The translations under genes and the position numbers were made by a program. Source: Chaenocephalus aceratus (Eukaryota; Chordata; Actinopteri; Perciformes; Channichthyidae). Taken from it: a stretch of DNA of 64,000 nt. Below the pieces are notes generated by a model. It was not told the DNA's origin, did not search any database, and saw only the letters and a program-made list of their open reading frames with translations. Positions 11,553-23,781 of this stretch are shown in pieces. Position 1 is the stretch's first letter; every line of letters begins with the position of its first letter. Location of the stretch: the NCBI GenBank assembly GCA_023974075.1, contig JAMFTG010000287.1, positions 118,501 to 182,500 of the forward strand, written 5' to 3'.

Positions 11553-12727
11553 CGGTGAACTAGGGTTGCCAACCGTCCCGTATTAGCCGGGACGCCCCGT
11601 ATTTGAGCCAAAATGGGCGTGTCCCGTATGAGACATTGTTTGTCCCGGACTCCCGTGTAAAGGGAAAAATAAAAAATATGTTTCTGTTTGCGCGCAATGC
11701 AGTGTGTCTGGCTGCGTGCCTGTGTTTTGTGTGCTGTATGCGAAGGCTCAGTTGACAGGGCAGGCACTGCGTGTGCGTGCGTGTGTGTGTGCGTGTGCGT
11801 GTGTGTGGGAAAATGGTTGGTTGAAGGATTACATTAAGTCTAATGATGATATACTTTGCATTACTTAATACCATTTTTCAAATATTTAATTTTTTAACAT
11901 TTTGGACAAAATAGCCAATTGTACATCGAGGTGCCCAGATGTCCCTAGTGCCCACCTATCCGATTTGAACATGCTGATGTACAATGTGATCAGGGTTGGG
12001 TTGTAACGGAATACATGTAACGGCGTTACGTAATCAGAATACAAAAATCAAGTAACTGTATTCAGCTCGCGTTACATTTGAAAAACGAGTAATCTGATTA
12101 CAGTTACTTTCGTAAACCTGAAGTGAATACATTTTGGATTACTTATTGGAATTATCGGTGGAAAGATTTCCTCACAACATTTAATATTCATTACTAAAGG
12201 TACAGCCGAATCATCACAGCCCAAAAACCTATTACCGCGCAGATGGACCAAAAAAGCCTTTGAAAAAAAATCGCGGGTCCGCTCAGTGAAACGATAACAA
12301 CGAAACATGGAGGAACAAAAGTCTGCGTTTAAATCGCGTGTGTTTGTGTATATAGGTGTGTGTGGTTAAAACACATCAGCCTGCGGTCGCTCTTTAGCCT
12401 TACTAATGATTATTTCTGAAGGTACACACAGTGAAGGCGGTGCGTGAAAGGCACTGCTCGCTCTTCTTCTCAGAGGCGGAGTTAACCCTCCCGCTGCCTC
12501 CTGGCGCTGCAGAGATGTCATGAAGTGAAGGAGGTGTTCCTTCTATAAAACAGCTGTGGGCAGCAGATACTGTGACGGAGCGTCCACACTACAGCTCCAA
12601 AAATAGCTTGGAGCTGGGCGTGTCTGGAGCTTGGGGATTTTATTCAAGCAACACGACCAACAACCAATCACATGAATCTCCCGCCCCCGACATACAAAGC
12701 AAAAAACCCCGGGGATTTTATGCGAGC

Positions 12728-12763
<36 letters not shown>

Positions 12764-12786
12764 TATATATATATTATATATATATA
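12728..12786. repeat. AT microsatellite
   Basis: (TA)n with a few tata-ttata interruptions. It lies inside the innermost element of the nest. Confidence 0.95.
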
Positions 12787-13066
12787 AACTCCCCAAACAG
12801 GCGAAAACCTACCAGTTTCCCCCACTGTCTCTGCCACCTCCCTCCACGCCTGGTTCCTCCGGTTTGTATCCGGTAGGTGAAGAGGGTCTGGTCATACAAA
12901 ACCGGGTGATTTGCTGAGGCGATAGTTAGTTTTTCCTCCGACTTTTTTTGAAATATAGAAATGAACGGCGGGATATCTCTCCCAGCTTAGACGCGGTTTG
13001 ATTGGCTACAGCTTCAGCTGTCAGATTTTGGGAAACGGGATTTGATTGGCTGGCGCTGGCTACTCC

Positions 13067-13121
13067 GGCGTCTCAGGCGACAGAAGTTGAACATTGTTCA
13101 ACTTCTGTCGCCTGAGACGCC
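13067..13121. repeat. 55-nt perfect palindrome (27-bp arms)
   Basis: The left arm 13067-13093 begins GGCGTCTCAGGCGACAGAAG. The right arm 13095-13121 is its exact reverse complement, with a single T between. DNA or RNA from this site would fold into a near-perfect hairpin. It sits in the innermost transposon, so it may be part of that element's structure or a foldback scar. Confidence 0.95.
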
Positions 13122-14073
13122 TCGCTCTGCTACCCACAATTCAGTTCAGCGAAAAAGCGCGGCTACGTGACGTCACCCCATTGAAAGTGAATGGGCAGAT
13201 TGGAGCAGATTGGAGCAGATTGGAGCTTTCGACGCTGTAGTGTAGACGGGCCGTGAGAGTCACGGACATGAATTCATAGATCAAGGCAGACTGGTGCACC
13301 TCTCCGGTTTTGCCAATCCGGTGTATAAACAAATATAGCTCTAGACTACACCCCTGGCCGACATGTCCTTAAAATGAAGTCCGAGTTCGACATTTTAATT
13401 CATTTCCTGCCAACACTGGCAGGACAGAAGGCGACACACCCGTTCTAAGCCCTGTCCCTCACTCCTCACATCCCAAGCTGCATCCCCAACAAGTGTATTA
13501 TGTTGTTACATCGTTTCAGATGTTATGTTTCAGTTGTGCTCTTGATACGCCATTAAAACAGTAAAAACACGTTCAGTTTTCTTTTGCTTTTTGTGTCTCC
13601 TGTTCACCAAAACATACCCATCTGTGATGGAAAAAGAAAGTAATCCAAAAGTAATCTAAAAGTAATCTGATTACGTTACTTTTTTAAGACACGTAACTGT
13701 AACTGTATTCGGATTACTTTCAGAGCCATGTAATCAGTAATCAGTAACTGATTACATTTACAAAGTAACCCTCCCAACTCTGAATGTGATGTAGTAGCCT
13801 AATGCAGGTGTAAGACCATCGTGTTTGTATTGTGTTATAGGTATGCATAGTTTCTATGCATTTTGAGGGTTTGACCCCCAAAAACATTTTCGAACCCTAG
13901 GGGCTGGCTCCCCCAAAATAATTAAATAACATAACCCTAACCTAACCCTAAAACCGAAATAAAGTAACAAAAAAAAGTAACCAAATCCGCCAGAAACCCG
14001 AAAAAAGCGCGCGGGGGACACATGCGTGTGTCCCGTTTCTCCATTTCTGGAAGTTGGCAACCCTACGGTGAAC

Positions 14074-14480
14074 ACAGCTAAACAAATAAAAGTGAAACAT
14101 TTGTTTATTTTTCCGTTATTTAATAAACACACCAATATATAAATGTCAAAAAATTAGCCACCCTTATTTTATTTGTGGTAAATTGAGCAGTCTGCAAGGA
14201 TTTGCTACCACTGAAACATTGACGTTGGTAGCTAGCAAGCTAACAGCTAACAGCTTGCTAGCTATCAATTTAAATTGACACCTCTGGTGAAGGAACACCA
14301 GATTTGGGCAATTTAAGATAACACTACTTGGTTTAAATTCACACACTGTGCAAGTGTTCAAAGTACAACATATAGTGTACTGACGGAAGTATTAAGACAC
14401 AGTGTAAAATAAGAAGAGAGAGATTATGGTAAAGCTAAATAAATAATCCCCCTCCATCTTTCAGGCTCGTTTTCACTCAC
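14074..14480. other. Unassigned sequence between two nested hAT groups
   Basis: No gene is recognised. It includes short internal repeats of gctagcaagctaacagcta (14229-14262). Confidence 0.45.
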
Positions 14481-16001
14481 CAGTGTTTCCCCTATATACA
14501 AATAGTTGCGGCGCAGCGCCGCTGCTGAAATATGCACGCCGCTGCTAGGGGGCGCCAGCCAGTACCCAAAAAAAAAAAAATGTAATTTTTTTTTTTTTAA
14601 ATTATAATAAGTGGCGACCCTTTTTCTTTTTTGATTGTTTGTTATGTGGATTTGTAGTATTGTTGTTACTGTATGTTCAATAAAGGTGTATTTTTGCTAA
14701 ATGTTGAGACATTGCCACTGTATGTACTAGGCAGGGCCGATTTTTGGTATTAACAGGCGGTCGCCTTGGGCGCCAGATCTGGGGGGCGATGCACTGGTAG
14801 CTCTTTGACCGTTGGCGCTCATCCAAATTTTCGGCCTTGATGTAACAACATTCATAATTAAGTAAATGTAACACCCTTTTCACCCCGGTTACACTTTTCA
14901 TTTGCCCTGTACGATGCGCTGTAAGTGATGAAAGTTGGGGATGTTGGCTTATCAGGCGCCCGCAGCTCACAGCCAAGTGCGAGCGAGAGAGCGAGCGAGG
15001 GAGAGGGAGCACCGGTACCGGCGCTGTTGTTATTAGAATCTAGTGCTCGTAGCGCTAACGGATATAAGAAGTAGATGTTTCTACAACCCGGGTGGAGGAG
15101 AGCTCTCCTGTCAGACTGAGAGGCTCAGTGAGGTAAAGGACTCTCTGAGTGTTTAGATAAGTTCATTTTAGTCTAAGTTATCTCAGTGGGTCTCAAACGT
15201 TTTGACCACAAATTATCTTAACACATATTTCCAAGGCACTCCTTTATAATTATTAGGATAAATAAAAACAGGTTTGAAATCATTCCAATGTGTACTATAG
15301 GACAGTAATCCAAAAATATCATTTAAAGTTGGAGAGATACAAAAATATGCATAAATAAATAAATTAAGTAAAATAAGTTAACTAGGTCAAATAAGATATG
15401 AATGAACAACAAAAATCAAATAAGCTACATTTATTTGTTATTGGCTATGGTAGGTTATTGGTTATGTTCACATACTTATTTGATTATTAAAATGTAAACC
15501 GATCTTTTTCATATGGGTGTTTTAGAGTTCCCCTAGATCAGGTCTCTAGTAATTGTGTGCTCAAAGTGCACCAGATTGAAGCTTTTACTTTAAAATGTTC
15601 AAAAAAATCTTCCCGGGGGGGCATACCCCCAGACCCCCCTAGAGGATGTGACCACCCTCCAATTCAAATATGTTCATACAATAATGAATACATTTAAGCT
15701 ATTTTGAAGTATATGACCTATGTCAATAAGTTTCTGTTTTTGTAGTGTATTTGCCTTTTGTAGAGATTTTTCATTTATTCTTTATATATAAAATCTCACC
15801 TAGGGCAGCAAATTGGCTAGAACCGGCCCTGGTACTAGACCTCAAGAGCCTTTCTTGTGCTGGCAGACACATAGAAACAAATTGGCGGGGCGCACTTCGC
15901 ACGTGCACACACCAAAAAAATCCACGCGCTCCACGCTCACATTATGCTGGGCCCACGTGCCTTAGCACCGCTGCTATGACTCCATCCTAGAAGAAACACT
16001 G
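14481..16001. mobile_element. hAT-like element hosting another
   Basis: The left end CAGTGTTTCCCCTA and the right end TAGAAGAAACACTG form imperfect inverted repeats. Flanks ttcactca and ctcactca match at seven of eight, but with a one-base offset on the left, so the duplication is not clean. A complete smaller element occupies 14732-15831. The left part is rich in gcgccgctgct and has a CTCF-like gctagggggcgcc at about 14544-14556. Confidence 0.65.
14732..15831. mobile_element. hAT element nested in the 14.5-16.0 kb element
   Basis: It begins CAGGGCCGATTTTTGG and ends AACCGGCCCTG. The flanking duplication gtactagg (14724-14731) and gtactaga (15832-15839) matches at seven of eight. The subterminal region carries ggcgccagatctggggggcg, a familiar fish hAT signature. 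No transposase frame is seen in the 1.1 kb. Confidence 0.83.
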
Positions 16002-16236
16002 CTCACTCATGTGTTGTTATTCAGAGATGAGCTGCCAGACGTATAAAGAGAGAGTTAAATGGATGTTAATCTCAATCAAGTAAAACACATTAGTGCTCAG
16101 GCTGTTAAATTAATTTTCCCCCAGTAAACCATTAGCGATTAGCTTATAGCATTACAGTCCAACAGGCCAGAAGGCAGACACGGAGCTCCGCTGTGACACG
16201 ACAGTCAGGAAATGGAGGGGGAGAGCAGTGTGGGAT

Positions 16237-16280
<44 letters not shown>

Positions 16281-16382
16281 CACACACACACACACACCAC
16301 ACACACGCAGGAGGGTGTGATGTCTCTCTGACAGGCTGGTTTACAGCGTGACTGCTTGCTGTTTGAGGACATTGTCTCCATT
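16002..16382. repeat. Unassigned DNA with a CA microsatellite
   Basis: An (AC)n tract fills 16239-16308, with small interruptions. No gene is recognised in the rest. Confidence 0.7.
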
Positions 16383-16409
16383 ACATCACATTACATTGCA
16401 TTTAGCTGA

Positions 16410-16426
16410 CGCTTTTATCCAAAGCG
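16410..16426 (-). other. LINE 3' recognition stem-loop (minus copy)
   Basis: CGCTTT-GGATA-AAAGCG. The closing pairs are C-G here but G-C in the related copy at 32362-32378, so pairing is kept although both bases changed. Confidence 0.8.
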
Positions 16427-16616
16427 ACTTACAATAAGTGCATTCGACCAGGAAGACACAACCTTGAGGAAAACAGAATCATAAAGTACATCAGGTTTCA
16501 TAGAACCAAGTATTTCAAGTGCTACTCAACTGGCTTTAGAGAAGCCAGTCCTTTATTAGTATATAAGTGCTTTGTTAGTAGTTCTATCGCTCGAAGTGGA
16601 GTCGAAAGAGATGAGT

Positions 16617-17160
16617 TTTCAGTCTGCGCCGGAAGGTGTGTAAGCTATCTGCTGTCCTGATTTCAATGGGGAGCTCATTCCACCATCTTGGAGCCAGGAT
16701 AGCAAACCCACGTGTTTCTGCTGATGGGAACTTGGGTCCCCTTCGCAGCGAGGGTGCAGCGAGTCGTTTGGCTGATGCAGAGCGAGAGCACGTGCTGGGG
16801 TGTACGGTTTAACCATGTCCTGGATGTAGGAAGGGCCAGATCCATTCGCAGCATGGTACGCAAGTACCAGTGTCTTGAAGTGGATTCTAGCAGTTACCGG
16901 AAGCCAGTGGAGGGAGCGGAGGAGCGGCGTGGTGTGGGAGAATTTAGGAAGGTTGAAGACCAGACGAGCCGCTGCATTCTGGATGAGCTGCAGGTCGGAT
17001 GGCACATGCAAGGAGACCAGCCAGGAGGGAGTTGCAGTAGTCTAGGCGTGAGCTGACGAGAGCCTGGACCAGAACCTGCGTCGCTTTCTGGGTCAGCTGG
17101 GGACGCATCCTCCTGATGTTGAAAAGCGTGTATCTGCAGCAGCGTCTCCCTCTCTTGTTG
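16617..17160 (-). pseudogene. C-terminus of L2-type LINE ORF2, broken
   Basis: The minus-strand reading shows [18 protein letters not shown], then [16 protein letters not shown], then (after a frameshift near 16985-17010) [20 protein letters not shown] and LLRSLHWLPVTARIHFKTL. These blocks follow the reverse transcriptase catalytic core in L2/CR1-type LINEs. The region downstream corresponds to the conserved 'wxELP' stretch but is reached only after another frame change. The catalytic YADD box is missing because of the 5' truncation, so no activity is possible. Confidence 0.87.
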
Positions 17161-17512
17161 TTGTGTTTGCAGAGCTTCTGATATCTCTCGTTGTTCAGTA
17201 ACTCCGCAGTGGACACTGAATATCTGTAATATTTGTCAGACTTTTGATGGGAATCAATGCATTATCCTGGATTACCTAAATCCTTCTCACAAGTCCGTTG
17301 ACAGGGCTCTTTGATGCAGAAGTAAACAGAAGTGCACAGGAAGGATGCATAGTTCTTTCTGGACTCACTAAGTGGACTTTTCCTTACATTTTCTTTAGCT
17401 TCTGACGCAGTGCAAAACATCTTTCAACTTAGGGCTTGAATTCATATATACTTTGCACCGCCTTAAGGTCATTTGCACCTGTATGATGGGGAGCAAATTA
17501 TATTTACGGACA
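17161..17512. other. Unassigned sequence
   Basis: No gene or repeat is recognised between the L2-type fragment and the next LINE tail. Confidence 0.4.
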
Positions 17513-17660
17513 CTTATTCATCCACACTTGGATTAGGACTATTGTTTATGTTTTTTTTGTTTTCTTTGTTTTGTTGCCGTTCTGCTTTTATGTAAAGCGT
17601 CTTTGAGTTTTAGGAAAAGTGCTACACAAATCCCATGTATTATATTTATTATTATCATAA
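17513..17660 (+). mobile_element. Short LINE 3' tail fragment
   Basis: Contains tgtaaagcgtctttgagttt and gaaaagtgctacacaaat, then a TTATTATTAT run. This is the usual layout of a fish non-LTR retrotransposon 3' end with a trinucleotide tail. Only the last ~100-150 bp are present. Confidence 0.6.
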
Positions 17661-18843
<1,183 letters not shown>

Positions 18844-18844
<1 letters not shown>

Positions 18845-19130
18845 TAATTAGCGCCACTGTGAGCTCTTTGTCTGCGGGTGTCACTCCGCTCCTGGTGCCA
18901 CATCTCTCCGGGAACACACAGCTGCCGGTCAGGAGTGAGTGTGACCGCGACGAGAGACAAAGCCCATGCAGATCTGGAACATCTCACACGATTCATTACA
19001 AAGACGGGACAAAGTGCAGGTTTAAAGAAACAAATCGACACTTCTCACAACATGAGGCTCTACAAAGACCGCTTTCATGGCGGCGGCTTTGTCGGCCGTG
19101 CATCAGCTGCGAGGTTTCCCCGCTCCCTCC
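18844..19130. other. Unassigned sequence
   Basis: GC-richer than its surroundings. No recognisable exon or repeat. Confidence 0.4.
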
Positions 19131-19880
19131 TTTCCAATGTCAGTTGGCATGTCATCAATGTGCTAACATGGTTGTGTCTCTGTCGTGTTTTTACTCATTT
19201 CTATTGCCGTAGATTCTCCATCCTGGCAGATTCATCGATCTAGCTCTTGTGCATCCAATTCTGTTTATACTTCATTGTATGTTTGCATTTTTGAGGAGTT
19301 TGCACATGTGCAGTGTCCGACCTGGGATATTATCTCTTTTCCAATGTCAGTTAAAGGTGGGTAGGTAAGTTTCAGAAACCGGCTCGAGATACACTTTTTG
19401 TTATATTCCATGGAATGCTCTTAACATCCCGATAGCAATGAATATCTGAAGTGCTTTGACAAAAAATCCATAAAAAAATGTCATCTGTAGAAGCCGTGGC
19501 GCTGTAAAAAGTACAACCAATCCGATTGGATGGCCTACCTGCCTGTCAGCCTTCCATCGGGGCACAAACTTATCTCGTGCCCTCATTGGTCATGTGCGCG
19601 TTCGTGTGTGTTGGGGGAGGGGCTCTGTGAGGAAGTGGCAGATTTTCTCCGGTTGTGTATTTTCAAATTCTAGCGATCTCGAGCCGGTTTCTCAAACTTA
19701 CCTACCCCACCTTTAACATGTCATTTAATGCGCTAAAAACGGTGTATGTCTGCAACAAGTTAATAACGGCAGATATGTCATCCTGGCTTCATCGATCTAG
19801 CTCGTGTGCACGCATCTCTGTTCATACTTCATTGTATGTTTGCCTTTTTGAAGAGTGTACGACCTGGGACGTTATCACCA
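19131..19880 (+). repeat. Tandem direct duplication of about 200 bp, second copy split by a MITE
   Basis: Copy one (19131-19337) and copy two (19338-19350 plus 19717-19880) share ttccaatgtcag at the start, then catgtcat, then catcctgg, ttcatcgatctagctc, tacttcattgtatgtttgc and cgacctggga in the same order. The similarity is clearly diverged. The TTAA MITE sits inside copy two after tccaatgtcag. Copy one shows the matching unfilled site, reading TTGG where copy two has TTAA. Confidence 0.85.
19351..19716. mobile_element. TTAA-type MITE, family 1, copy a
   Basis: Coordinates include both TTAA target copies. The ends are TTAAAGGTGGGTAGGTAAGT and ACTTACCTACCCCACCTTTAA (with one fewer G on the left), extending inward to matching ccggctcgaga and ctcgagccgg. 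A four-base TTAA duplication fits piggyBac or Kolobok. No protein is coded. Related copies: 21071-21389, 37751-38133 and 61541-61921. Confidence 0.9.
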
Positions 19881-20414
19881 TTGAAATGTGCTAGATCTGA
19901 AAGAATAGCAGCTTTAAAATAATGAAATAATCCCCTGTCCGAAATCTCCAAACAGGCACAAGTGCAGAGCAGCTGGTGCGCGACTGATGGACATGACATT
20001 ATGTAATTTGTGTGTGAAACATTTGTACAGAGAGATGAACTGATTACACACATCACCTGGCTCCCTTGTTAAAAACCAATCAGACTGCCGAGAGGAATCT
20101 TATCATCATCTCATTATCTTATTTATTTATCCTGGCTGGGTCTCGCACGAGGGTGGAAACATAACTGTGTCCTTCGTACGACCTGCACACAGATTTTGAA
20201 ATGCCTGTAAATTATAATTGATTCTGATCCCAGACTCTAACAGCTGATTCAATGTGTGATCTTTAGAGCATCAAGTCCTCCTTTTTTAAGCTTATGAGGT
20301 AATTTCACTAATTTATTTATGCTTTCTTCTCCAGGTCAACTGAAATGAACACAATTCCCTTTTTTCAGTCAAAAAGTCAGTCATTTCAAATATGTGGATA
20401 TTTGTTCTCTATTA
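19881..20414. other. Unassigned sequence
   Basis: About 530 bp. No gene or known repeat seen. Confidence 0.4.
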
Positions 20415-20827
20415 TTAAAGTGGACCTATCATGCTATATTTGAAACTTATATTGTAGGGCCATACCTATATAAATCATTTCGCTCTTTTCCAGCCCTGTT
20501 TTTGCAGGGGCTGATTCTGCTTTTGTGGCAGACTACAGCGCCACCTACAGGCCTGGCATATGTACTACAGCGTCTCCAGCGCTTTCGAGCGGTCTCTCAT
20601 TCCCCTGATAGGTGGAGAGTTGCCATATGGGCGGAGCTCCCCTTTTCTGACGTCAGACAATTCAAATAATAATCAGATCCGTTGCAGCCCCGTTTCTAGA
20701 GATTTGGGTACGGAGGAAAAGAAGGTTGTGCTTCCTGACACTTGGTGAGTTCCCTGACGCCCGGGGACACATGTTCATGAATAAAAGACGTACACAAGTG
20801 CATTTTGCATGATAGGTCCCCTTTTAA
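20415..20827. mobile_element. TTAA-type MITE, family 2, copy a
   Basis: Starts TTAAAGTGGACCTATCATGC and ends GCATGATAGGTCCCCTTTTAA (left and right ends inverted with small differences). It shares its right third with the copy at 39640-40340, including tgggtacggaggaaaagag-like sequence and ccggggacacatgtt. Non-coding. Confidence 0.88.
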
Positions 20828-21070
20828 GGAAGGTAAATTATCTGGGACAATCATCAGCTATGTTCATTTAGCCTCTGAGTTATTGGTCCTTTTTTCACGT
20901 GTTTGATTGAAGAAGCATTCACAAACTTGCACCCCTAATTGTCGCATCATGCTTTTTCCGAGCAGCAGTGTTGAAGAATAAAAAACACAAGTAATCTGAC
21001 TCATTTTGGCTCTTGCAGCTTTGTTTGCAGCTTTGTTTTGCAGCTGTTTTACTTTGCAAAAGCGGGTGAG
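20828..21070. other. Unassigned sequence
   Basis: Short spacer between two TTAA MITEs. It contains a small direct repeat of cagctttgtttg (21019-21045). Confidence 0.4.
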
Positions 21071-21389
21071 TTAAAGGTGGGGTAGGTGATTCACTTCAGA
21101 AACACTTGTTATATTCCATGGAATGCTCTTAACATCCCGATAGCAATGAATACATTAAATGCTTTGACAATAAATACATGCAAAATCACCTGTGGAAGCC
21201 GTGGCGCTGTAAAAAGCACGACCCAATCATCTGAGCCGGCTAAAGTAACTGGATGGCCTGCCTGCCTGTCAGCCTTCCATCGGGGCACACACTTATCTCG
21301 TGCCTTCATTGGTCATGTGCGCGTTCGTGTGGGGGAGGGGCTGGTGGTACTCAAGCTGGTTTCTCCAAAATGACATACCCCACCTTTAA
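21071..21389. mobile_element. TTAA-type MITE, family 1, copy b
   Basis: Starts TTAAAGGTGGGGTAGGTGAT and ends CATACCCCACCTTTAA. Just inside the left end it reads tcacttcagaaacactt instead of the gagaaaccggctcgag of copies a and c. This variant is shared with the copy at 61.5 kb, so there are two subfamilies. Confidence 0.88.
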
Positions 21390-22321
21390 TTGATTTGTGT
21401 CTTGGATTGTAATAAGAATACATTAGCTCGAAAGCTAACTAGCATTGTTGTTAAAAGTCTACAGCTCTTTTATTCTATAAAACATATATTTCACTAAATG
21501 TTTCATAGATTTTCCTATTTTTTACTGTGAATATTTGAGATTTTTGCAGTATTTTTTTCACTATGCACCGAAACACGGAGGCAGATTTCTTTCTTTCTGA
21601 ACTGTGACTTTATTGCATATTTTGCAAAGTGTGAAAGTTCTTCCTCAGAGAAAATCATGCAAAATGCTAAACCAGAAATAAACCATCCATTTAATTGTTT
21701 TTCTCCCAAAAGTAGTGGATGTTGAATGATAAATGAACAGTTATCTCAGCTGGACTTTTTTACAAAATTACAAGTATTATGTAGGATTTGTAAGTTTTTC
21801 TTTCATAGTTTGATGACTGTTCTTGACTGTCATAACGGTTAATGCACATAATGAGGGATTTACTCGGTGACCTTCACTCTGCACGCAGCAAGGTTTCCAC
21901 TGCAGGAATTAAAACACCGGAGCATACAGTGGAGTTAGATTTCTACGAATCACCTCCTTTTCAAACTGCTCTACACGCTGCCTTCCTGTTACTGTCGGGT
22001 TGTTTTCGAACATGCAGTAAACAGAGAGGACGATGACATTTCATTTCTGGTAACGAAGAGGGAGCATCTCCAGGGCCGACGGGTGAAAAGAGACGCTGGA
22101 TTGGTGCGAAAGGTTGCAGAAAGTAATGTGCAGAGAAAAGAAGGAGAGAGAAGGAACAAGAGGAGTCATCCAGGCGTGTGTGTGTCTGTGCTTGTCTGTG
22201 TGTGTCTGTGTGTGTGTCAGGTCAGCAGTGCGTGGCGTTCAGCTCAGGGTGGGTTGATAGATCGGGGAAAACTCTAGAGTTGCATGTCGGGTTGTTTTGC
22301 TGTTTCGGGCTTCAGCCTAGG

Positions 22322-22322
<1 letters not shown>
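21390..22322. other. Unassigned sequence
   Basis: No gene is recognised. Short GT runs occur around 22175-22215. Confidence 0.4.

Positions 22323-22368
<46 letters not shown>
22323..22368. repeat. CA microsatellite
   Basis: Uninterrupted (CA)n of about 46 bp. Confidence 0.97.
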
Positions 22369-22369
<1 letters not shown>

Positions 22370-23401
22370 CGAGTAATGCAACAGAGACCAGTTGTATTGC
22401 CCGTTTGGAACGTTATAAGTTGTTATTGCACCACTTTGATGAATACTCAATTCTGATTGGTCAATTTGGACATTCAGTGTTGTTATTTTTCACTAGCAGA
22501 CTATTGCTAAGGAGGCTGCCTGATCAAGGAACCATGTGCAGTCATATCAATATCATGTACCAAAGTATTGATTTATTTAGTATGCAGCCATTTGTTTAGG
22601 TTCAGTCTACAAAACTACTAGGTTTTAGGAAAATATCCTAGTTCAGCCTAAATAAGTATGTTGATACTTACGTGCAACACAAGTTACAAGGACTTCATTA
22701 ATTTCGGACTCTCCGTCTCTTTAAAAGTAGATTTGTAATGATGTCCGCTTGTTATTTGTCAACGATGCAAGTTTGTGTCGAAGTTCACCGAAGTGGTAAT
22801 TTACATAAAACATTTAAAGCAGATGTATTTTCAATTAATCTGCCTGCTGGTTTTTCTATTGAACAATGAACAATTGCTTAAAGCTCAAATTTAGTTAATT
22901 TAACGTATTTTTTCTAAACCCCTTAAATATTGATTTGACTACAGTGTGAGACAATCAGTAGTTCAGTTCAATCAGTTACCACAAACAAAGTTAACATTTT
23001 GAACGGTGGTGACTGAGCCTTTAAGGGAAATGTGATCCTCCATTTGGGCTACAAAGAATTTAACAACAACAAACAACAACAACATGTCTACTCTGATCCC
23101 CCCCACAGAGAAAATGTTGTCTAGTTTCATGTTGAGGTATGTTATCTCTCCGGGCAGTGAAGGAATGTCACTACGATGTTATCACGATGTGCTTCGTTTT
23201 TCTCTCATGGACGAAAGTCCAACTCATAATGAAAGTCTCATTTAAGTTTTAAGTTTTCAAATCACCACATTTTTTCTGATTTTCACTTAAAAAAGCTAGG
23301 CGAAGTAAATGCTCTTATCTTTGTATGTTTTCTGCAGCAGTTCATACGATGACACTGAAACAATGAGTGTGTCAAGCTCACTTATTCCATCCATTTCTGC
23401 C

Positions 23402-23406
<5 letters not shown>
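22369..23406. other. Mostly unassigned; short dispersed repeat at 22441-22475
   Basis: The patch aatactcaattctgattggt near 22442, followed by atttggaca, recurs in inverted orientation at about 36077-36108, so it is part of a dispersed element whose limits I cannot place. The rest shows nothing recognisable. Confidence 0.45.

Positions 23407-23781
<375 letters not shown>

Larger units (their letters stand above)
12575..13254. mobile_element. Third-level inverted-repeat element
   Basis: The inverted ends ACGGAGCGTCCACACTACAG (12575-12594) and the complement of the right end, ACGGCCCGTCTACACTACAG, match at 17 of 20 positions. I cannot identify a convincing target duplication, so the superfamily is open. 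It contains an (AT)n tract (12728-12786), a large palindrome (13067-13121) and three tandem copies of an 11-base attggagcaga-like unit near 13196-13228. Confidence 0.7.
11991..13782. mobile_element. hAT-type element nested in the previous one
   Basis: It begins CAGGGTTGGG and ends CCCAACTCTG, with perfect 8-bp duplication aatgtgat at 11983-11990 and 13783-13790. The subterminal regions on both sides are rich in variants of taatctgattacagttact, a feature seen in many transposons where the enzyme binds repeated sites. No transposase is visible. It holds a third inverted-repeat element at about 12575-13254. Confidence 0.9.
11561..14065. mobile_element. hAT element (outermost of a three-level nest)
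   Basis: The ends are TAGGGTTGCCAAC and GTTGGCAACCCTA. A perfect 8-bp duplication cggtgaac lies at 11553-11560 and 14066-14073. Inside it is a second complete hAT (11991-13782). With that removed only about 713 bp remains, with no transposase frame, so it is a non-autonomous copy. A short patch of telomere-like aaccctaacctaaccctaa lies at about 13933-13951. Confidence 0.92.
16383..17160 (-). mobile_element. 5'-truncated L2-type LINE
   Basis: The minus strand holds the end of a LINE: the last part of ORF2, a ~200-bp 3'UTR and the terminal stem-loop CGCTTTGGATAAAAGCG (complement of 16410-16426), then a tail of imperfect ATGTA repeats. Short 5'-truncated copies are normal for LINEs, whose reverse transcriptase often stops early. 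The 3'UTR here holds only about two imperfect units of the 19-bp motif (complement of about 16540-16585) that forms a 1.3-kb array in the copy at 30.8-32.4 kb. Confidence 0.88.

Noticed and set aside
13933..13951. Interstitial telomeric repeat
   Set aside because: Only about three imperfect CCCTAA units, inside a hAT element; too short to mean a chromosome fusion.
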